Origin: Polaribacter atrinae
Lineage (GTDB): Bacteria; Bacteroidota; Bacteroidia; Flavobacteriales; Flavobacteriaceae
NCBI RefSeq assembly: GCF_038023995.1
Contig: NZ_CP150660.1
Location: 928,501 to 992,500 of the forward strand
Direction: 5' to 3'
DNA length: 64,000 nucleotides
In this document: piece after piece, positions 44,792 to 54,936 of the stretch
Layout: each line of letters begins with the position of its first letter
Numbering within the stretch: the first letter of the stretch is position 1
Program-made: the position numbers and the translations under genes
Notes under the pieces: generated by a model
Databases searched by the model: none
The model's input: the letters and a program-made list of their open reading frames with translations, nothing else
Told to the model about the DNA's origin: nothing

Positions 44792-46462
44792 ATGAAAATT
44801 ATTGTATTCGTACTAATCGCTCTTTTAACATTTAGTAACTGCGCAGAAAAAAACAGGTCCTTTACTCAATCTGAAATAGCCATTCTACCAAAACCAGCCA
44901 ATTTAAAGCTACAAGAAGGCTCATTTGCTATTCTAAAAGATCAACATATTTTAGCAAACCTAGAAGAACAAAAAAAGGCCGCTAAAGATCTAGAAAAACA
45001 TATTAATGAAACAGCAAATTACACAGCTACCATAAGTGAAAGCAACACAGCTACAATCCGTTTCGAGAAAAAGGAAGATTTAGAGACAGAAGCATACGAA
45101 TTAATAGTGACCCCAAAAAACATACGCATTTTAGCAAACCATGCTGCAGGATATTTTTATGGCGTTCAAACGATAAAACAATTGATGTCTATAGAAACTT
45201 CTGATAAAAGTAAAAAAACGAATTATTTAATTCCTTCAATTACCATTAAAGATAATCCGCGTTTTAAATGGCGTGCATTTATGTTAGATGAATCTCGTTA
45301 TTTTCATGGTGAAGTATTTGTAAAACAAATGTTAGATCAAATGGCATTGCTTAAAATGAACACTTTTCACTGGCATTTAATAGACGATGCAGGCTGGCGT
45401 ATTGAAATTAAAAAATACCCCCTATTAACAGAAGTTGGTGCTTTTAGATCTGATAGTGAAATTGGTACTTGGAAAAGTGGAAAAACGTCTGGAAAGCCAC
45501 ATGGCGGATTTTACACGCAAGAACAAATAAAAGACATTGTAGCTTATGCTGCAGAAAGAAACATTAAGATAGTACCAGAGTTTGAAATGCCAGGACATTC
45601 TAGTGCTGCTATTGCCGCTTATACTTGGCTAGGAACTGCTGGTGTAGATATAGATGTTCCTGTAAAATTTGGTCGTTTATACGACAATTATGATGTTACA
45701 AAACCAAAAGTAATAACTTTTATAAAGGATGTAGTAAACGAATTATTTGTATTATTCCCTTCGGAAGTAATACACATTGGGGGAGATGAAGTAGGTTATG
45801 AAGTATGGGAGAAGTCTGCTTCTGTTCAGAAATACATGAAAGAACATAACATTAGTACTCCTGCCGATTTACAGATAAATTTTACCAATAAAATATCTAA
45901 ATACCTAGAAGAAAACAAGAGACGTATGATGGGTTGGAATGAAATTTTGGGGAAAAATATTCATAAAGATTTTGGAGAAAAGAAAAACGACAAAGAGGCA
46001 GAAACAACTTTAGCGAAAAATGTAATTGTTCACTTCTGGAAAGGAGATTTAGAACTACTAACAGATGCCGCAAAAAACGGCTATGGCATTGTAAACTCAT
46101 TACATAGCGAGACATACTTAGACTATAATCATAAAAACATAACGTTAGAAAGAGCCTATTCATTCAATCCAATTCCTGAAGGTTTGGATGCAAAATATCA
46201 TAAAAACATATACGGTTTAGGTTGCCAAATGTGGAGCGAATGGACACCTACAAATGCAGATGTAGAACGCCAAACTTTTCCTAGAATTGCTGCTTATGCA
46301 GAAGTTGGCTGGACAACTCCTGAAAATAAAGAGTACAGCAGTTTTAAAATTGCACTAAAAAAAATGCAAAAACATTGGGACAAACTAGGTATCAATTATT
46401 TTAAGGATAGTGATAAAATTGAAGCTGAATTAAAATCAAAACAAAATAATTTAAACAACTAA
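44792..46462 (+). CDS. Beta-N-acetylhexosaminidase lipoprotein (GH20), copy 2
   Basis: 556-aa lipoprotein (lipobox LTFSNC). The GH20b domain precedes a catalytic barrel with the pair D332-E333 in VIHIGGDEVGYEVWEKS. Other pocket motifs are FHWHLIDDAGWRIEIK, VPEFEMPGHSSAAIA and GWNEILGKN. Compared with the first GH20, the ED before the Trp is replaced by ID/DA, WDEI is WNEI, and the WRGEK motif is replaced by IVHFWKGDLEL, so its aglycone preference should differ. A 188-bp gap upstream, the largest in this arm, leaves room for a separate promoter. It is 4 bp before the next GH20. Confidence 0.92.
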   Translation: MKIIVFVLIALLTFSNCAEKNRSFTQSEIAILPKPANLKLQEGSFAILKDQHILANLEEQKKAAKDLEKHINETANYTATISESNTATIRFEKKEDLETEAYELIVTPKNIRILANHAAGYFYGVQTIKQLMSIETSDKSKKTNYLIPSITIKDNPRFKWRAFMLDESRYFHGEVFVKQMLDQMALLKMNTFHWHLIDDAGWRIEIKKYPLLTEVGAFRSDSEIGTWKSGKTSGKPHGGFYTQEQIKDIVAYAAERNIKIVPEFEMPGHSSAAIAAYTWLGTAGVDIDVPVKFGRLYDNYDVTKPKVITFIKDVVNELFVLFPSEVIHIGGDEVGYEVWEKSASVQKYMKEHNISTPADLQINFTNKISKYLEENKRRMMGWNEILGKNIHKDFGEKKNDKEAETTLAKNVIVHFWKGDLELLTDAAKNGYGIVNSLHSETYLDYNHKNITLERAYSFNPIPEGLDAKYHKNIYGLGCQMWSEWTPTNADVERQTFPRIAAYAEVGWTTPENKEYSSFKIALKKMQKHWDKLGINYFKDSDKIEAELKSKQNNLNN

Positions 46463-46466
46463 AAAC

Positions 46467-48764
46467 ATGAAAAATTACGCTATACTCTTACTTCTTTTTG
46501 TTGCTTTTACTAGTTGTAAAAACACGTCTAAAACATTTACAGCAGAAGAAATTTCCATCGTTCCTAAACCTTCTTCAATGCAAATTGCAAAAGGTTCTTT
46601 TTCGATTACTAAAAATAGCAAAATTTCTGTTGAAAATGAGGCTCAAAAACCAGCTGCAAAATACTTGTCAGATTTATTTGAGAACGCAGCAGGTTATACA
46701 CTTGCCATATCTGAAGTTACAAACAATGCAAATATTATTTTCATAGAAGACAAAACATTAAACCCGGAAGCATATACTTTAGAAGTTACTACAGGAAAAA
46801 TAGTTATTAGAGCAAGTGATGCTCCAGGGTATTTTTATGGAGTACAAACACTTCGTCAATTGCTTCCTCCTTCTATTGAAACCACAAACAGTGCAGAAAA
46901 AAACTGGATCATTCCAAGTATCAATATTACAGATGAACCTCGTTTTGCATGGCGTGGTATGCAAATGGATTTTAGCCGTCACTTTTTTAGTATAGACAAC
47001 GTTAAAACCTTTTTAAACTATATGGCTTTGTATAAGTTAAATACATATCACATGCATTTAACAGATGATCAAGGGTGGCGTATAGAAATAAAAAAATATC
47101 CATTATTAACAGAAAAAGGTGCGTGGCGCGTAGAAAGTTCTCATGATAAAACGTGCAACGAATTAGCTAAAAAAGATCCTTCATATACCATTGATAAGCA
47201 ACATTACCACAATCGTAATGGAGAAAGAATGTACGGTGGTTTCTTTACTCAAGAACAAATTAAAGAAATTATTGCATACGCTGCAGAAAGACAAATTGAA
47301 GTAATTCCGGAAATTGATATGCCAGGTCACTTTAAATCGGCTATAGACAATTATCCATATTTATCTTGTACAGGAAAAGCAGGTTGGGGAGAAACTTTTT
47401 CAGATCCTGCTTGTCTAGGAAAAGAATCATCTTATGAATTTACAAAAAACATTTTATCAGAAGTTGCCGAGTTATTTCCATCAAAATACATACATATTGG
47501 TGGCGATGAAGTAAGTATTCAATCATGGAAAGAATGCCCGTTGTGTCAAACAGCAATTAAAGATAACAACCTAAAAGACGAACATGAATTACAGTCTTTT
47601 TTTAATAAAGATATAGAAGCATTTCTAAAAACTAAAGGAAAACTACTTTTAGGATGGGATGAAATTGTTGAGGGCGGTTTATCTGATGACACTACTATGA
47701 TGTGGTGGCGTAATTGGGCTCCTAAAATGAGAGACATTGCAGCAAACAATGGTAATGATATGATTATTACGCCGTGTTTCGAGTATTATTTTGATGCACA
47801 ACACACTGTAACTCCATTTGAAAAAGTATATAATTACGAGCCTATCCCTGAAGATTTTAACCAAGAACAAGCCAAACACGTTTTAGGTATTCAAGCCAAT
47901 TTATGGTCAGAGATGATTCCTAATTTTAAGCGTTTAGAATACCAAGCTTTTCCTAGGTTATTGGCCATGGCAGAAACAGCTTGGACTTCTAAAGAGGCAA
48001 AAAACCTTGGTGATTTTCAAAATAGAATGACGCTTCAGTATAACAGGTTAGATGCCTTGGATATCAAATACCATATTCCGTCTGTAACAGGCTTTAATGA
48101 TAAAATAGCTTTTTTAGACAAAGCTACTGTAGAACTGCAAGCTCCGTTAAAAGGGATGGATATTTACTATACCACAGATGGAAGCGTACCTACAAAAGAC
48201 TCTAAAAAATACACAGAGCCATTAGAATTTAAAGAAACAATTACATTAAATACAATTGCCTACAGAGGCGATATTGCCAGTGACACTAGAGCTGCACATA
48301 TAGAAAAACAAACCTATTTAGAACCACTAGACATCAACCCTAAAACAGGATCTATAAACCGTTGGGTAGCTGTTAAAGAATTTAAAGTAGTAGATGATAT
48401 TGTTTTGCCTAAAAATGCTTCTTTTACATCAGTCGATCACATTTCTTTAGAAAATTATAATGTTGTAGAACAATTATCGATGGTATTTAAAGGCTACTTC
48501 TATGCAGAAGAAGAAGGTTTGTTTGAGTTTGCTACAAAATCAGATGATGGTAGTTTGCTGTACATAGGCGATAAATTTGTAGTGGATAATGGAGGTAACC
48601 ACTCTGCAATTGAGAAAAACGGAATGGTTGCACTTAAAAAAGGATGGCATCCTCTTTCTGTAAAATTCCATGAAGCAACTGGTGGCGGCCAGTTAACCGT
48701 TTGGTATAAATCTCCGAATGGAGAAAAGACAGTTTTAGAAGGAAATGTAATTGCTCATGATTAA
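46467..48764 (+). CDS. Beta-N-acetylhexosaminidase (GH20) with CHB_HEX_C and PA14 domains
   Basis: 765-aa lipoprotein (lipobox FVAFTSC). The GH20b domain and barrel carry the pair D347-E348 in YIHIGGDEVSIQSW. The barrel also has HLTDDQGWRIEIKKYP, VIPEIDMPGHFKSAID and GWDEIVEGG, with MMWWRNWAP in the position of WRGEK. After about residue 530 comes a CHB_HEX_C-type sandwich (DIYYTTDGSVPTKDSKKY), then a PA14 domain (about 630-765: FATKSDDGSLLYIGDK, LSVKFHEATGGGQLTVWY) expected to bind carbohydrate. This domain set is typical of long-chain or mucin-acting hexosaminidases. It is translationally coupled to the sulfatase that overlaps it by 8 bp. Confidence 0.92.
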   Translation: MKNYAILLLLFVAFTSCKNTSKTFTAEEISIVPKPSSMQIAKGSFSITKNSKISVENEAQKPAAKYLSDLFENAAGYTLAISEVTNNANIIFIEDKTLNPEAYTLEVTTGKIVIRASDAPGYFYGVQTLRQLLPPSIETTNSAEKNWIIPSINITDEPRFAWRGMQMDFSRHFFSIDNVKTFLNYMALYKLNTYHMHLTDDQGWRIEIKKYPLLTEKGAWRVESSHDKTCNELAKKDPSYTIDKQHYHNRNGERMYGGFFTQEQIKEIIAYAAERQIEVIPEIDMPGHFKSAIDNYPYLSCTGKAGWGETFSDPACLGKESSYEFTKNILSEVAELFPSKYIHIGGDEVSIQSWKECPLCQTAIKDNNLKDEHELQSFFNKDIEAFLKTKGKLLLGWDEIVEGGLSDDTTMMWWRNWAPKMRDIAANNGNDMIITPCFEYYFDAQHTVTPFEKVYNYEPIPEDFNQEQAKHVLGIQANLWSEMIPNFKRLEYQAFPRLLAMAETAWTSKEAKNLGDFQNRMTLQYNRLDALDIKYHIPSVTGFNDKIAFLDKATVELQAPLKGMDIYYTTDGSVPTKDSKKYTEPLEFKETITLNTIAYRGDIASDTRAAHIEKQTYLEPLDINPKTGSINRWVAVKEFKVVDDIVLPKNASFTSVDHISLENYNVVEQLSMVFKGYFYAEEEGLFEFATKSDDGSLLYIGDKFVVDNGGNHSAIEKNGMVALKKGWHPLSVKFHEATGGGQLTVWYKSPNGEKTVLEGNVIAHD

Positions 48765-50325
48765 TTCTCTAAGAAAAAACACCTATTTTCTACTATTTCT
48801 CACTGTTTTTATAGGCTGTAAAACGGTAAATAAATACACTGAAATAAATGAAGAGAAACCAAATATCATTTTGTTTATGTTAGATGATATGGGATGGCAA
48901 GATACTTCTGTTCCGTTTTGGAAAGAAAAAACAGCTTTTAATAGTCGGTATCATACACCAAATATGGAACGTCTTGCTTGTCAGGGCATGAAATTTACAC
49001 AAGCTTACGCAACACCGGTTTGTACGCCAACGCGGGTAAGTTTAATTTCGGGAATGAATGCTGCGAGACATAAAGTGACCAACTGGACTTTTAAAAGAGA
49101 TATTTCTATGGTAACGCCTCCCAAAGGGTTAAAAATGCCCCTTTGGAATTTAAATGGAGCACAACCTACAGATACAGTACCACGTTCTGTTCATATTACA
49201 CCGTTACCACAGTTATTAAAAAACAATGGCTATGAAACCATTCATGTTGGTAAAGCGCATTTTGGTGCAATTGGTACGCCTAGTGCAGATCCCAAAACAC
49301 TTGGTTTTAATGTAAATATTGGTGGTCATGCTGCAGGACAACCCGGAAGTTATTACGGAACGGATGACTTTAGAAGTCTAAACAGTCAAACCACTATTTG
49401 GGATGTTCCTGGTTTAGAAAAATACCACGGAAAAGACATTTTTCTTACAGAAGCACTTACTAAAGAAGCAATCACTGCAATAGACAATTCTATTGCCATT
49501 GATAAACCTTTTTATTTATACATGTCTCATTACGCAGTGCACACTCCAATTCAAGGAGATTCTAGGTTTGAACAAAAATATATGGACCAAGGATTGCATC
49601 CAACAGAAGCAAAATACGCTTCGTTAATTGAGGGAATGGATAAAAGTTTGGGAGATTTAATGAATCATTTGGAGGATAAAGGCATTGCAGAAAACACAAT
49701 TATTCTATTCATGTCAGATAATGGAGGTTTAAGCGCTGTTGCTCGCGGAGGTGAAAAACATACGCACAACAAACCATTATCTAGCGGAAAAGGTTCTGTA
49801 CACGAAGGTGGTATTCGCGAACCAATGCTCGTAAAATGGCCAGGAATTACCAAAGAAAATTCAATAAGTAATGATTTTGTTATTATTGAAGATTTTTTTC
49901 CTACCATTCTTGAACTAGCAAAAATAGATGGTTACAAAACCGTACAAACAGTAGACGGTAAAAGTTTTACTCCTATTCTAAAAGGAGAAAAACAAGACAA
50001 TACTGACAGAACCTTAATTTGGCATTATCCTAATAATTGGGGACCAACAGGCCCTGGAATTGGAGCTACAAGCACCATCAGAAAAGGAGATTGGAAATTA
50101 ATTTATTATCATCTAGACAGTAGTTTCGAGTTGTTTAATATCACTGCAGATATTGGAGAAACAACCAATTTAGCATCCAAAGAGGGTGAAAAGCTACACG
50201 CTTTAGCAAAAGAGTTGAGTACCTACTTAAGAAGTGTAGATGCTCAAATGCCAACGAACACAAACACCAACGAGCTTGTGCATTTACCAGACAATGAGTT
50301 CGTATTAAAATCTTATATAAAATAA
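48757..50325 (+). CDS. S1-family sulfatase (Cys-type), copy 1
   Basis: 522-aa lipoprotein (lipobox TVFIGC) that hydrolyses sulfate esters on sugars. The formylglycine motif is C89-T-P-T-R in YATPVCTPTRVSLISGM. Metal and substrate residues are seen in FMLDDMGWQD (two Asp), HVGKAHFG, MSHYAVHTP and FMSDNGGLSA. I chose ATG 48757 over the TTG at 48751. It overlaps the GH20 stop by 8 bp and precedes the GH123-like gene by 3 bp. Activation needs a formylglycine-generating enzyme acting in trans; none is visible in the window. The subfamily and the exact sulfate position are not assigned. Confidence 0.9.
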   Translation: MINSLRKNTYFLLFLTVFIGCKTVNKYTEINEEKPNIILFMLDDMGWQDTSVPFWKEKTAFNSRYHTPNMERLACQGMKFTQAYATPVCTPTRVSLISGMNAARHKVTNWTFKRDISMVTPPKGLKMPLWNLNGAQPTDTVPRSVHITPLPQLLKNNGYETIHVGKAHFGAIGTPSADPKTLGFNVNIGGHAAGQPGSYYGTDDFRSLNSQTTIWDVPGLEKYHGKDIFLTEALTKEAITAIDNSIAIDKPFYLYMSHYAVHTPIQGDSRFEQKYMDQGLHPTEAKYASLIEGMDKSLGDLMNHLEDKGIAENTIILFMSDNGGLSAVARGGEKHTHNKPLSSGKGSVHEGGIREPMLVKWPGITKENSISNDFVIIEDFFPTILELAKIDGYKTVQTVDGKSFTPILKGEKQDNTDRTLIWHYPNNWGPTGPGIGATSTIRKGDWKLIYYHLDSSFELFNITADIGETTNLASKEGEKLHALAKELSTYLRSVDAQMPTNTNTNELVHLPDNEFVLKSYIK

Positions 50326-50328
50326 ATT

Positions 50329-52089
50329 ATGAGTTATCGTTTTTTACTATTTTTAAGTATCAGTCTTATTGCTTTTGGTTGTCAAAAACAAGACTTTAAA
50401 ATTGAACAAACGTATCAAGAGCCAAAAGATCCGTCACCAAGTTTAGATGACAATTGGGCTGCCGTTCCTAAAGGGTTGCAAGCAGCTATTACTTCTACCA
50501 ACATTCGTTTTGTTAGAAGTGAAATTCCAACTATAGAACCACAAAACACTTGGTCTGGAAATGTTTGGCAAGGCGAGAGAACATCTGCACAATTAGTACT
50601 TTGGAGCACCGATTCTATAACAGAAGTAAAAACGACTATTTCAGCTTTTAAATCTGATACTGGAGACGTTTTACCTTCTAATATTGCTGAAATCAGTTTT
50701 GTGAAATATCTAATTACAGATGAATTTGCGAACGGTTGTGGTTATAGAAAACCAGAAGATTTCGCCGCTTCTTTAGCTGCAGATGTTTTAGACCCTGTGA
50801 GTTCTTATGCTGTTAAAGCAAATGAAACAAGACCAATTTGGATTACAATAAACACACCATCCGATGCCAAAGCAGGAAGCTATAAAAGTACTTTTGAAAT
50901 AGTAATAAACGGACAAAAAACTCAGAAATTCGAATTCACTTTACATGTAATTGATAAAGTATTGCCACCAGCAACCGAATGGAAATTTCATTTAGATTTA
51001 TGGCAAAATCCATATGCCGTTGCACGTGTTCACAATGTAATACCTTGGTCTTCGGAACATATAGAGCTATTAAAACCCGTGATGAAAAGACTTGCAGATG
51101 CCGGACAAAAAGTAATTACTGTATCGTTAAATAAACGCCCTTGGAATGGTCAAACTTTTGACCCGTTTGAGGCTATGATTGATTGGAAAAAGAAAACTGA
51201 CGGTACTTGGACTTATGATTTTACTGTTTTTGACAATTGGGTGCAGTTGATGATGGATTTAGGAATTAAAAATCAAATTAGTTGTTATTCTATGGTTCCT
51301 TGGGGAAATGAGTTTTATTATTTTGATGAAACAGAAAACAAGGAAATTAAAATAGCTGCAGCACCAGGCACCAAAGCTTACGAAGAATTATGGGTTCCGT
51401 TTTTAAAACAATTTAAGATACATTTAGAGCAAAAAGGATGGAATAAAATAACAAGAATTGCAATGGATGAACGCGGTCCTAAAGAAATGAAAGCAATGCT
51501 TGAATTATTAAATGAGCATGCGCCAGAATTTGGAGTTTCTTTTGCCGATAATCATAAAAGTTATAAATTATATCCAGATGAATTAAAAGATATGTCTGTT
51601 GCTTTTGGGCACCCTGTAGACGATAAAGACTTACAGCAAAGAAAAGCAGTTGGTCATATCAGTACCCATTATGTGTGTTGTACAGATAAATTTCCGAATA
51701 CGTTTACCTTTTCTCCTCCTGCAGAAGGTGTTTTTATAGGCTGGTATACAATTGCAGCAGATTTTGATGGCTTTTTACGTTGGTCTTACAATAGTTGGAC
51801 AGAAAACCCATTGCAAGATTCTCGTTTTAGAGCTTGGCCTGCGGGCGATACGTATATTGTGTATCCTAAAAACAGAAGTTCTATTCGTTTCGAAACGCTT
51901 CGAGAAGGGATTCAGGATGCTGAAAAAATTAGAATTCTAAGAGAAGAGTTTTCTAAAAAAGGAATGTTAGCGGAACTAAAATCCTTAAATAATTTAGTAG
52001 CCACTTTTAACATCACTACTAAACCAGCAGATTTAGAAAAGATGTTACAAAATGCAAAAAATAAAATTAATGCTTTCGCTGAAAAATAA
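50329..52089 (+). CDS. GH123-like beta-N-acetylgalactosaminidase lipoprotein (DUF4091-type)
   Basis: 586-aa lipoprotein (lipobox SLIAFGC). The N-terminal beta-sandwich (WQGERTSAQLVLWS) and the barrel with EWKFHLDLWQNPYAVAR match GH123/DUF4091 proteins. The probable substrate-assisted pair is D380-E381 in IAMDERGPKEM. The C-terminal part (LRWSYNSWTENPLQDSRFR, DTYIVYPKNRSSIRFETLRE) is the DUF4091 signature. GH123 enzymes release beta-GalNAc, first described on glycosphingolipid glycans. Activity on GalNAc beta-linked ends is inference from family. It lies between a sulfatase and GH84, with 3 bp and 11 bp gaps. Confidence 0.85.
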   Translation: MSYRFLLFLSISLIAFGCQKQDFKIEQTYQEPKDPSPSLDDNWAAVPKGLQAAITSTNIRFVRSEIPTIEPQNTWSGNVWQGERTSAQLVLWSTDSITEVKTTISAFKSDTGDVLPSNIAEISFVKYLITDEFANGCGYRKPEDFAASLAADVLDPVSSYAVKANETRPIWITINTPSDAKAGSYKSTFEIVINGQKTQKFEFTLHVIDKVLPPATEWKFHLDLWQNPYAVARVHNVIPWSSEHIELLKPVMKRLADAGQKVITVSLNKRPWNGQTFDPFEAMIDWKKKTDGTWTYDFTVFDNWVQLMMDLGIKNQISCYSMVPWGNEFYYFDETENKEIKIAAAPGTKAYEELWVPFLKQFKIHLEQKGWNKITRIAMDERGPKEMKAMLELLNEHAPEFGVSFADNHKSYKLYPDELKDMSVAFGHPVDDKDLQQRKAVGHISTHYVCCTDKFPNTFTFSPPAEGVFIGWYTIAADFDGFLRWSYNSWTENPLQDSRFRAWPAGDTYIVYPKNRSSIRFETLREGIQDAEKIRILREEFSKKGMLAELKSLNNLVATFNITTKPADLEKMLQNAKNKINAFAEK

Positions 52090-52100
52090 AATTGAATACA

Positions 52101-54344
52101 ATGAAAATCCAGAAAAATCATCAACAGAAAAAAAACAAAACGAACTTAAAGATGCGTCTTACTTTTTTAATAGCTTTCGTTTTAGTATCTAACTTTAGTG
52201 TTGCACAAAGTTTAGATATAAATCCTACACCTCAACAATTAATGAGTGAAGGAAGTATAGAAATGCCAACTAGTTTTAATATTCAACAGAAAAATACAGA
52301 CAAAGCTACACAACATTTATTGAGCTCATTTTTTACTACTGATAATACCGATGCTAAAGGCTTTTCTATCATTATTGGCGATGTTGATAGTAAAATATCA
52401 AGAAAACTAAGAAGAAAAGTTCCTGGTAAAGCAGAAGGTTATTTTATTAAAAGTACCCAAAAAAGCATCACTATTATTGGTAGAGATGCCAGAGGAACCT
52501 ATTATGGTGTTCGTACATTATTGGCATTATTGCAAAATAAAAAAATGCCTTTAGGAGAAATTTTAGATTATCCAGATGTTGCGGCAAGAGGAACAGTAGA
52601 AGGTTTTTACGGAACTCCTTGGAGTTTTGAACATAGAATTCGTCAGCTAGATTTTTATGGCGAAAACAAGCTAAATACTTATATCTATGGACCAAAAGAT
52701 GATCCTTACCACAGTTCACCAAATTGGAGAAAACCCTATCCAGAAAATGAAGCAGCGCAATTAAAAAAATTAATAGACAGAGCTGAAATGAATCAAGTGG
52801 ATTTTGTGTGGGCAATTCACCCTGGAAAAGACATCAAATGGAATGATGAAGACAGAAAAAATCTATTAAATAAATTTGAATTGATGTATGATTTAGGTGT
52901 GCGTGCCTACGCTGTTTTTTTTGATGATATTTCTGGTGAAGGTACAAACCCAAAGCAACAAGCTAATTTATTAAATTTTTTACATACCGATTTCATCAAA
53001 AAGAAAAAAGACGTAAAACCTTTAATTATGTGCCCAACAGAATACAACAAAGGTTGGTCTAAACCAGAAGGAGGTTATTTAAAAACTTTGGGAAAAGAAC
53101 TAGATCCTTCTATCAGAATTATGTGGACAGGAAATACGGTTGTTGCTGATATTGATAAAGAAACGATGAATTGGATTAATACTGAGATTAACAGAAATGC
53201 ATTTATTTGGTGGAATTTTCCAGTATCCGATTATGTAAGAAATCATATGCTTTTAGGTCCTACCTACGGAAACGGAAAAGATATTGCCAATGATGTATCT
53301 GGGTTTGTTTCTAACCCGATGGAACATGCAGAAGCTTCTAAAATTGCTATTTATGGTGTTGCAGATTATTCTTGGAATATGACTGAATATCAACCAGAAA
53401 AAAAATGGTTAGAGGCATTAAAAGTAGTGATGCCAAAAAGTTATAAATCTTTAGAGGTTTTCGCTCGTCATAACAGCGATTTAGGCCAGAATGGACATCG
53501 ATACAGACGAAAAGAATCTGTGTCTTTTTCGCCGAAAGCAACCGCTTTTCTAAAACAGTTAAAAGCAGGTGAAAATATTGATGATTTTAAAGCAGTAGAA
53601 AATGAGTTTCATGCAATGGTAGAAGCTTCTTATATTTTACTAAACAGTTCAGACAATGCGGTGCTTTTAGATGAAATTCGTCCTTGGGTACAACAATTTA
53701 AATTATTAGGTCAATCTGGACTTGGTATGCTACATATGTACACATCTTTACAAGCAAAAAAAACTGATGATTTCGAAAGAAGTTACAATGCTATTATTGC
53801 AGTTAAAGAAGAAATGTATCAAATTGATCGTACAAAAAACCAAAACCCATATCAACCAGGAGTAAAAACGGCTACTTTAGTGGCTACCCCTTTAATTGAT
53901 GACAGTTTTGCTTATTTAACAGCTGCTTACAACAAAGAATTTAATAAAAATTTAGCGGTAGCATCCAATTACAATCCACATGTTTTATTTACAAATATTA
54001 AACAATTACAAAACCAACAAATAAGTTTAACAGACAGAACATTGGTTTTAAATCCTCCATTAGAAGTAATTCAAATGGCTGCCAATGCCTATTTTGGTTT
54101 CGAATTAGACAAAACAACGCGCGTACCTAACGTTCAGTATCAATTAGAAAATACTTCTATTTATAAAAATTTAGAACTACAAACTTCTACTAATGGAACA
54201 ACTTGGGCAACTATAAAAACGGAAGTTAAAAAAGACGCCATTCATGTTAGACTAAACAAACAGGTAAAATACATTCGAATTGTAAATACTAGCACAGAAA
54301 ACATAGAGACTAAGATTGTTCATTTTAAAATTGAAGTGAAATAA
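52101..54344 (+). CDS. GH84 beta-N-acetylglucosaminidase (O-GlcNAcase-like)
   Basis: 747-aa exported enzyme. The N-terminal glycohydro_20b-like domain is followed by the GH84 barrel, with GTVEGFYGTPWSFEHRIRQL, FVWAIHPGKDIKW and the catalytic pair D275-D276 in YAVFFDDISGEGTN. CPTEYNKGWS and WWNFPVSDYVRNHMLLGP continue the pocket. This closely follows BtGH84-type bacterial enzymes. Starts: TTG 52092 is unlikely; ATG 52101 gives a 17-residue basic leader before MRLTFLIAFVLVSNFSVAQ, while ATG 52152 gives that clean signal peptide and may be the real start. Substrates would be terminal GlcNAc, including O-GlcNAc or hyaluronan fragments. It is the last gene of the plus-strand arm. Confidence 0.9.
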   Translation: MKIQKNHQQKKNKTNLKMRLTFLIAFVLVSNFSVAQSLDINPTPQQLMSEGSIEMPTSFNIQQKNTDKATQHLLSSFFTTDNTDAKGFSIIIGDVDSKISRKLRRKVPGKAEGYFIKSTQKSITIIGRDARGTYYGVRTLLALLQNKKMPLGEILDYPDVAARGTVEGFYGTPWSFEHRIRQLDFYGENKLNTYIYGPKDDPYHSSPNWRKPYPENEAAQLKKLIDRAEMNQVDFVWAIHPGKDIKWNDEDRKNLLNKFELMYDLGVRAYAVFFDDISGEGTNPKQQANLLNFLHTDFIKKKKDVKPLIMCPTEYNKGWSKPEGGYLKTLGKELDPSIRIMWTGNTVVADIDKETMNWINTEINRNAFIWWNFPVSDYVRNHMLLGPTYGNGKDIANDVSGFVSNPMEHAEASKIAIYGVADYSWNMTEYQPEKKWLEALKVVMPKSYKSLEVFARHNSDLGQNGHRYRRKESVSFSPKATAFLKQLKAGENIDDFKAVENEFHAMVEASYILLNSSDNAVLLDEIRPWVQQFKLLGQSGLGMLHMYTSLQAKKTDDFERSYNAIIAVKEEMYQIDRTKNQNPYQPGVKTATLVATPLIDDSFAYLTAAYNKEFNKNLAVASNYNPHVLFTNIKQLQNQQISLTDRTLVLNPPLEVIQMAANAYFGFELDKTTRVPNVQYQLENTSIYKNLELQTSTNGTTWATIKTEVKKDAIHVRLNKQVKYIRIVNTSTENIETKIVHFKIEVK

Positions 54345-54936
54345 CATATTTTATAAACAAAATTTATCAAGCTAGATTAACTGTTCATCAAAAATAAAGG
54401 TTGGTAATTAGATGTATTGGTCAAATTAAAAAATTTCTTTTTTATAACTTTAACAAAATACAACTTTATCAGTCAAAGCCATTTTACTCCATTTTTTTTT
54501 ACTAGGTTTCGTATTTTTTCGTATCTAATTTTTATCATCAATAATTAATTATATCTCTACATAAAATCTCAAAAAAGCACTTAATCTACTAAAAATATAA
54601 GTTATTAGTAAGCCAAGTGCTTAAATAAAATTAGACATTTAATGCAATACTACTTATTGCCGTTTTTATGGAAGCTTTTTACATATGTAATTAGACTATT
54701 TAATAGGTGCAATAGTGCAGCCGTAGTTATATGTTTTATCATTTTACACGGATAAAATTTTGATTGTGAAATTTAAGTCCATGCTGATCTTTAGCTCAAA
54801 AAATCGCTAATAACGAAATGAAAACTAAAAAAAAGAATGTGAAAACCACAATCTAAATTTTTAAAATTTGAGAATTAAATACATATTAAAAAGGTAATAA
54901 AACCTGACAAGTCTGAAGTACTAGAAACTGTTATAA
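54345..54936. other. Convergent intergenic region with a terminator hairpin
   Basis: Between two convergent operons. AAGCACTT (54575-54582) pairs with AAGTGCTT (54615-54622), and TACTAA with TTAGTA inside. On the minus strand a T run follows, so it probably ends the GH20/GH16 transcript, about 315 bp past the GH20 stop. All frames are short; no RNA gene or repeat is visible in the rest. Confidence 0.5.

Noticed and set aside
48751..48756. TTG start for the first sulfatase
   Set aside because: An ATG two codons later gives the same signal peptide and a normal 8-bp overlap with the upstream gene.
52474..52815. Minus-strand 113-codon frame inside GH84
   Set aside because: Antisense to the catalytic domain with no start context or family; a shadow frame.
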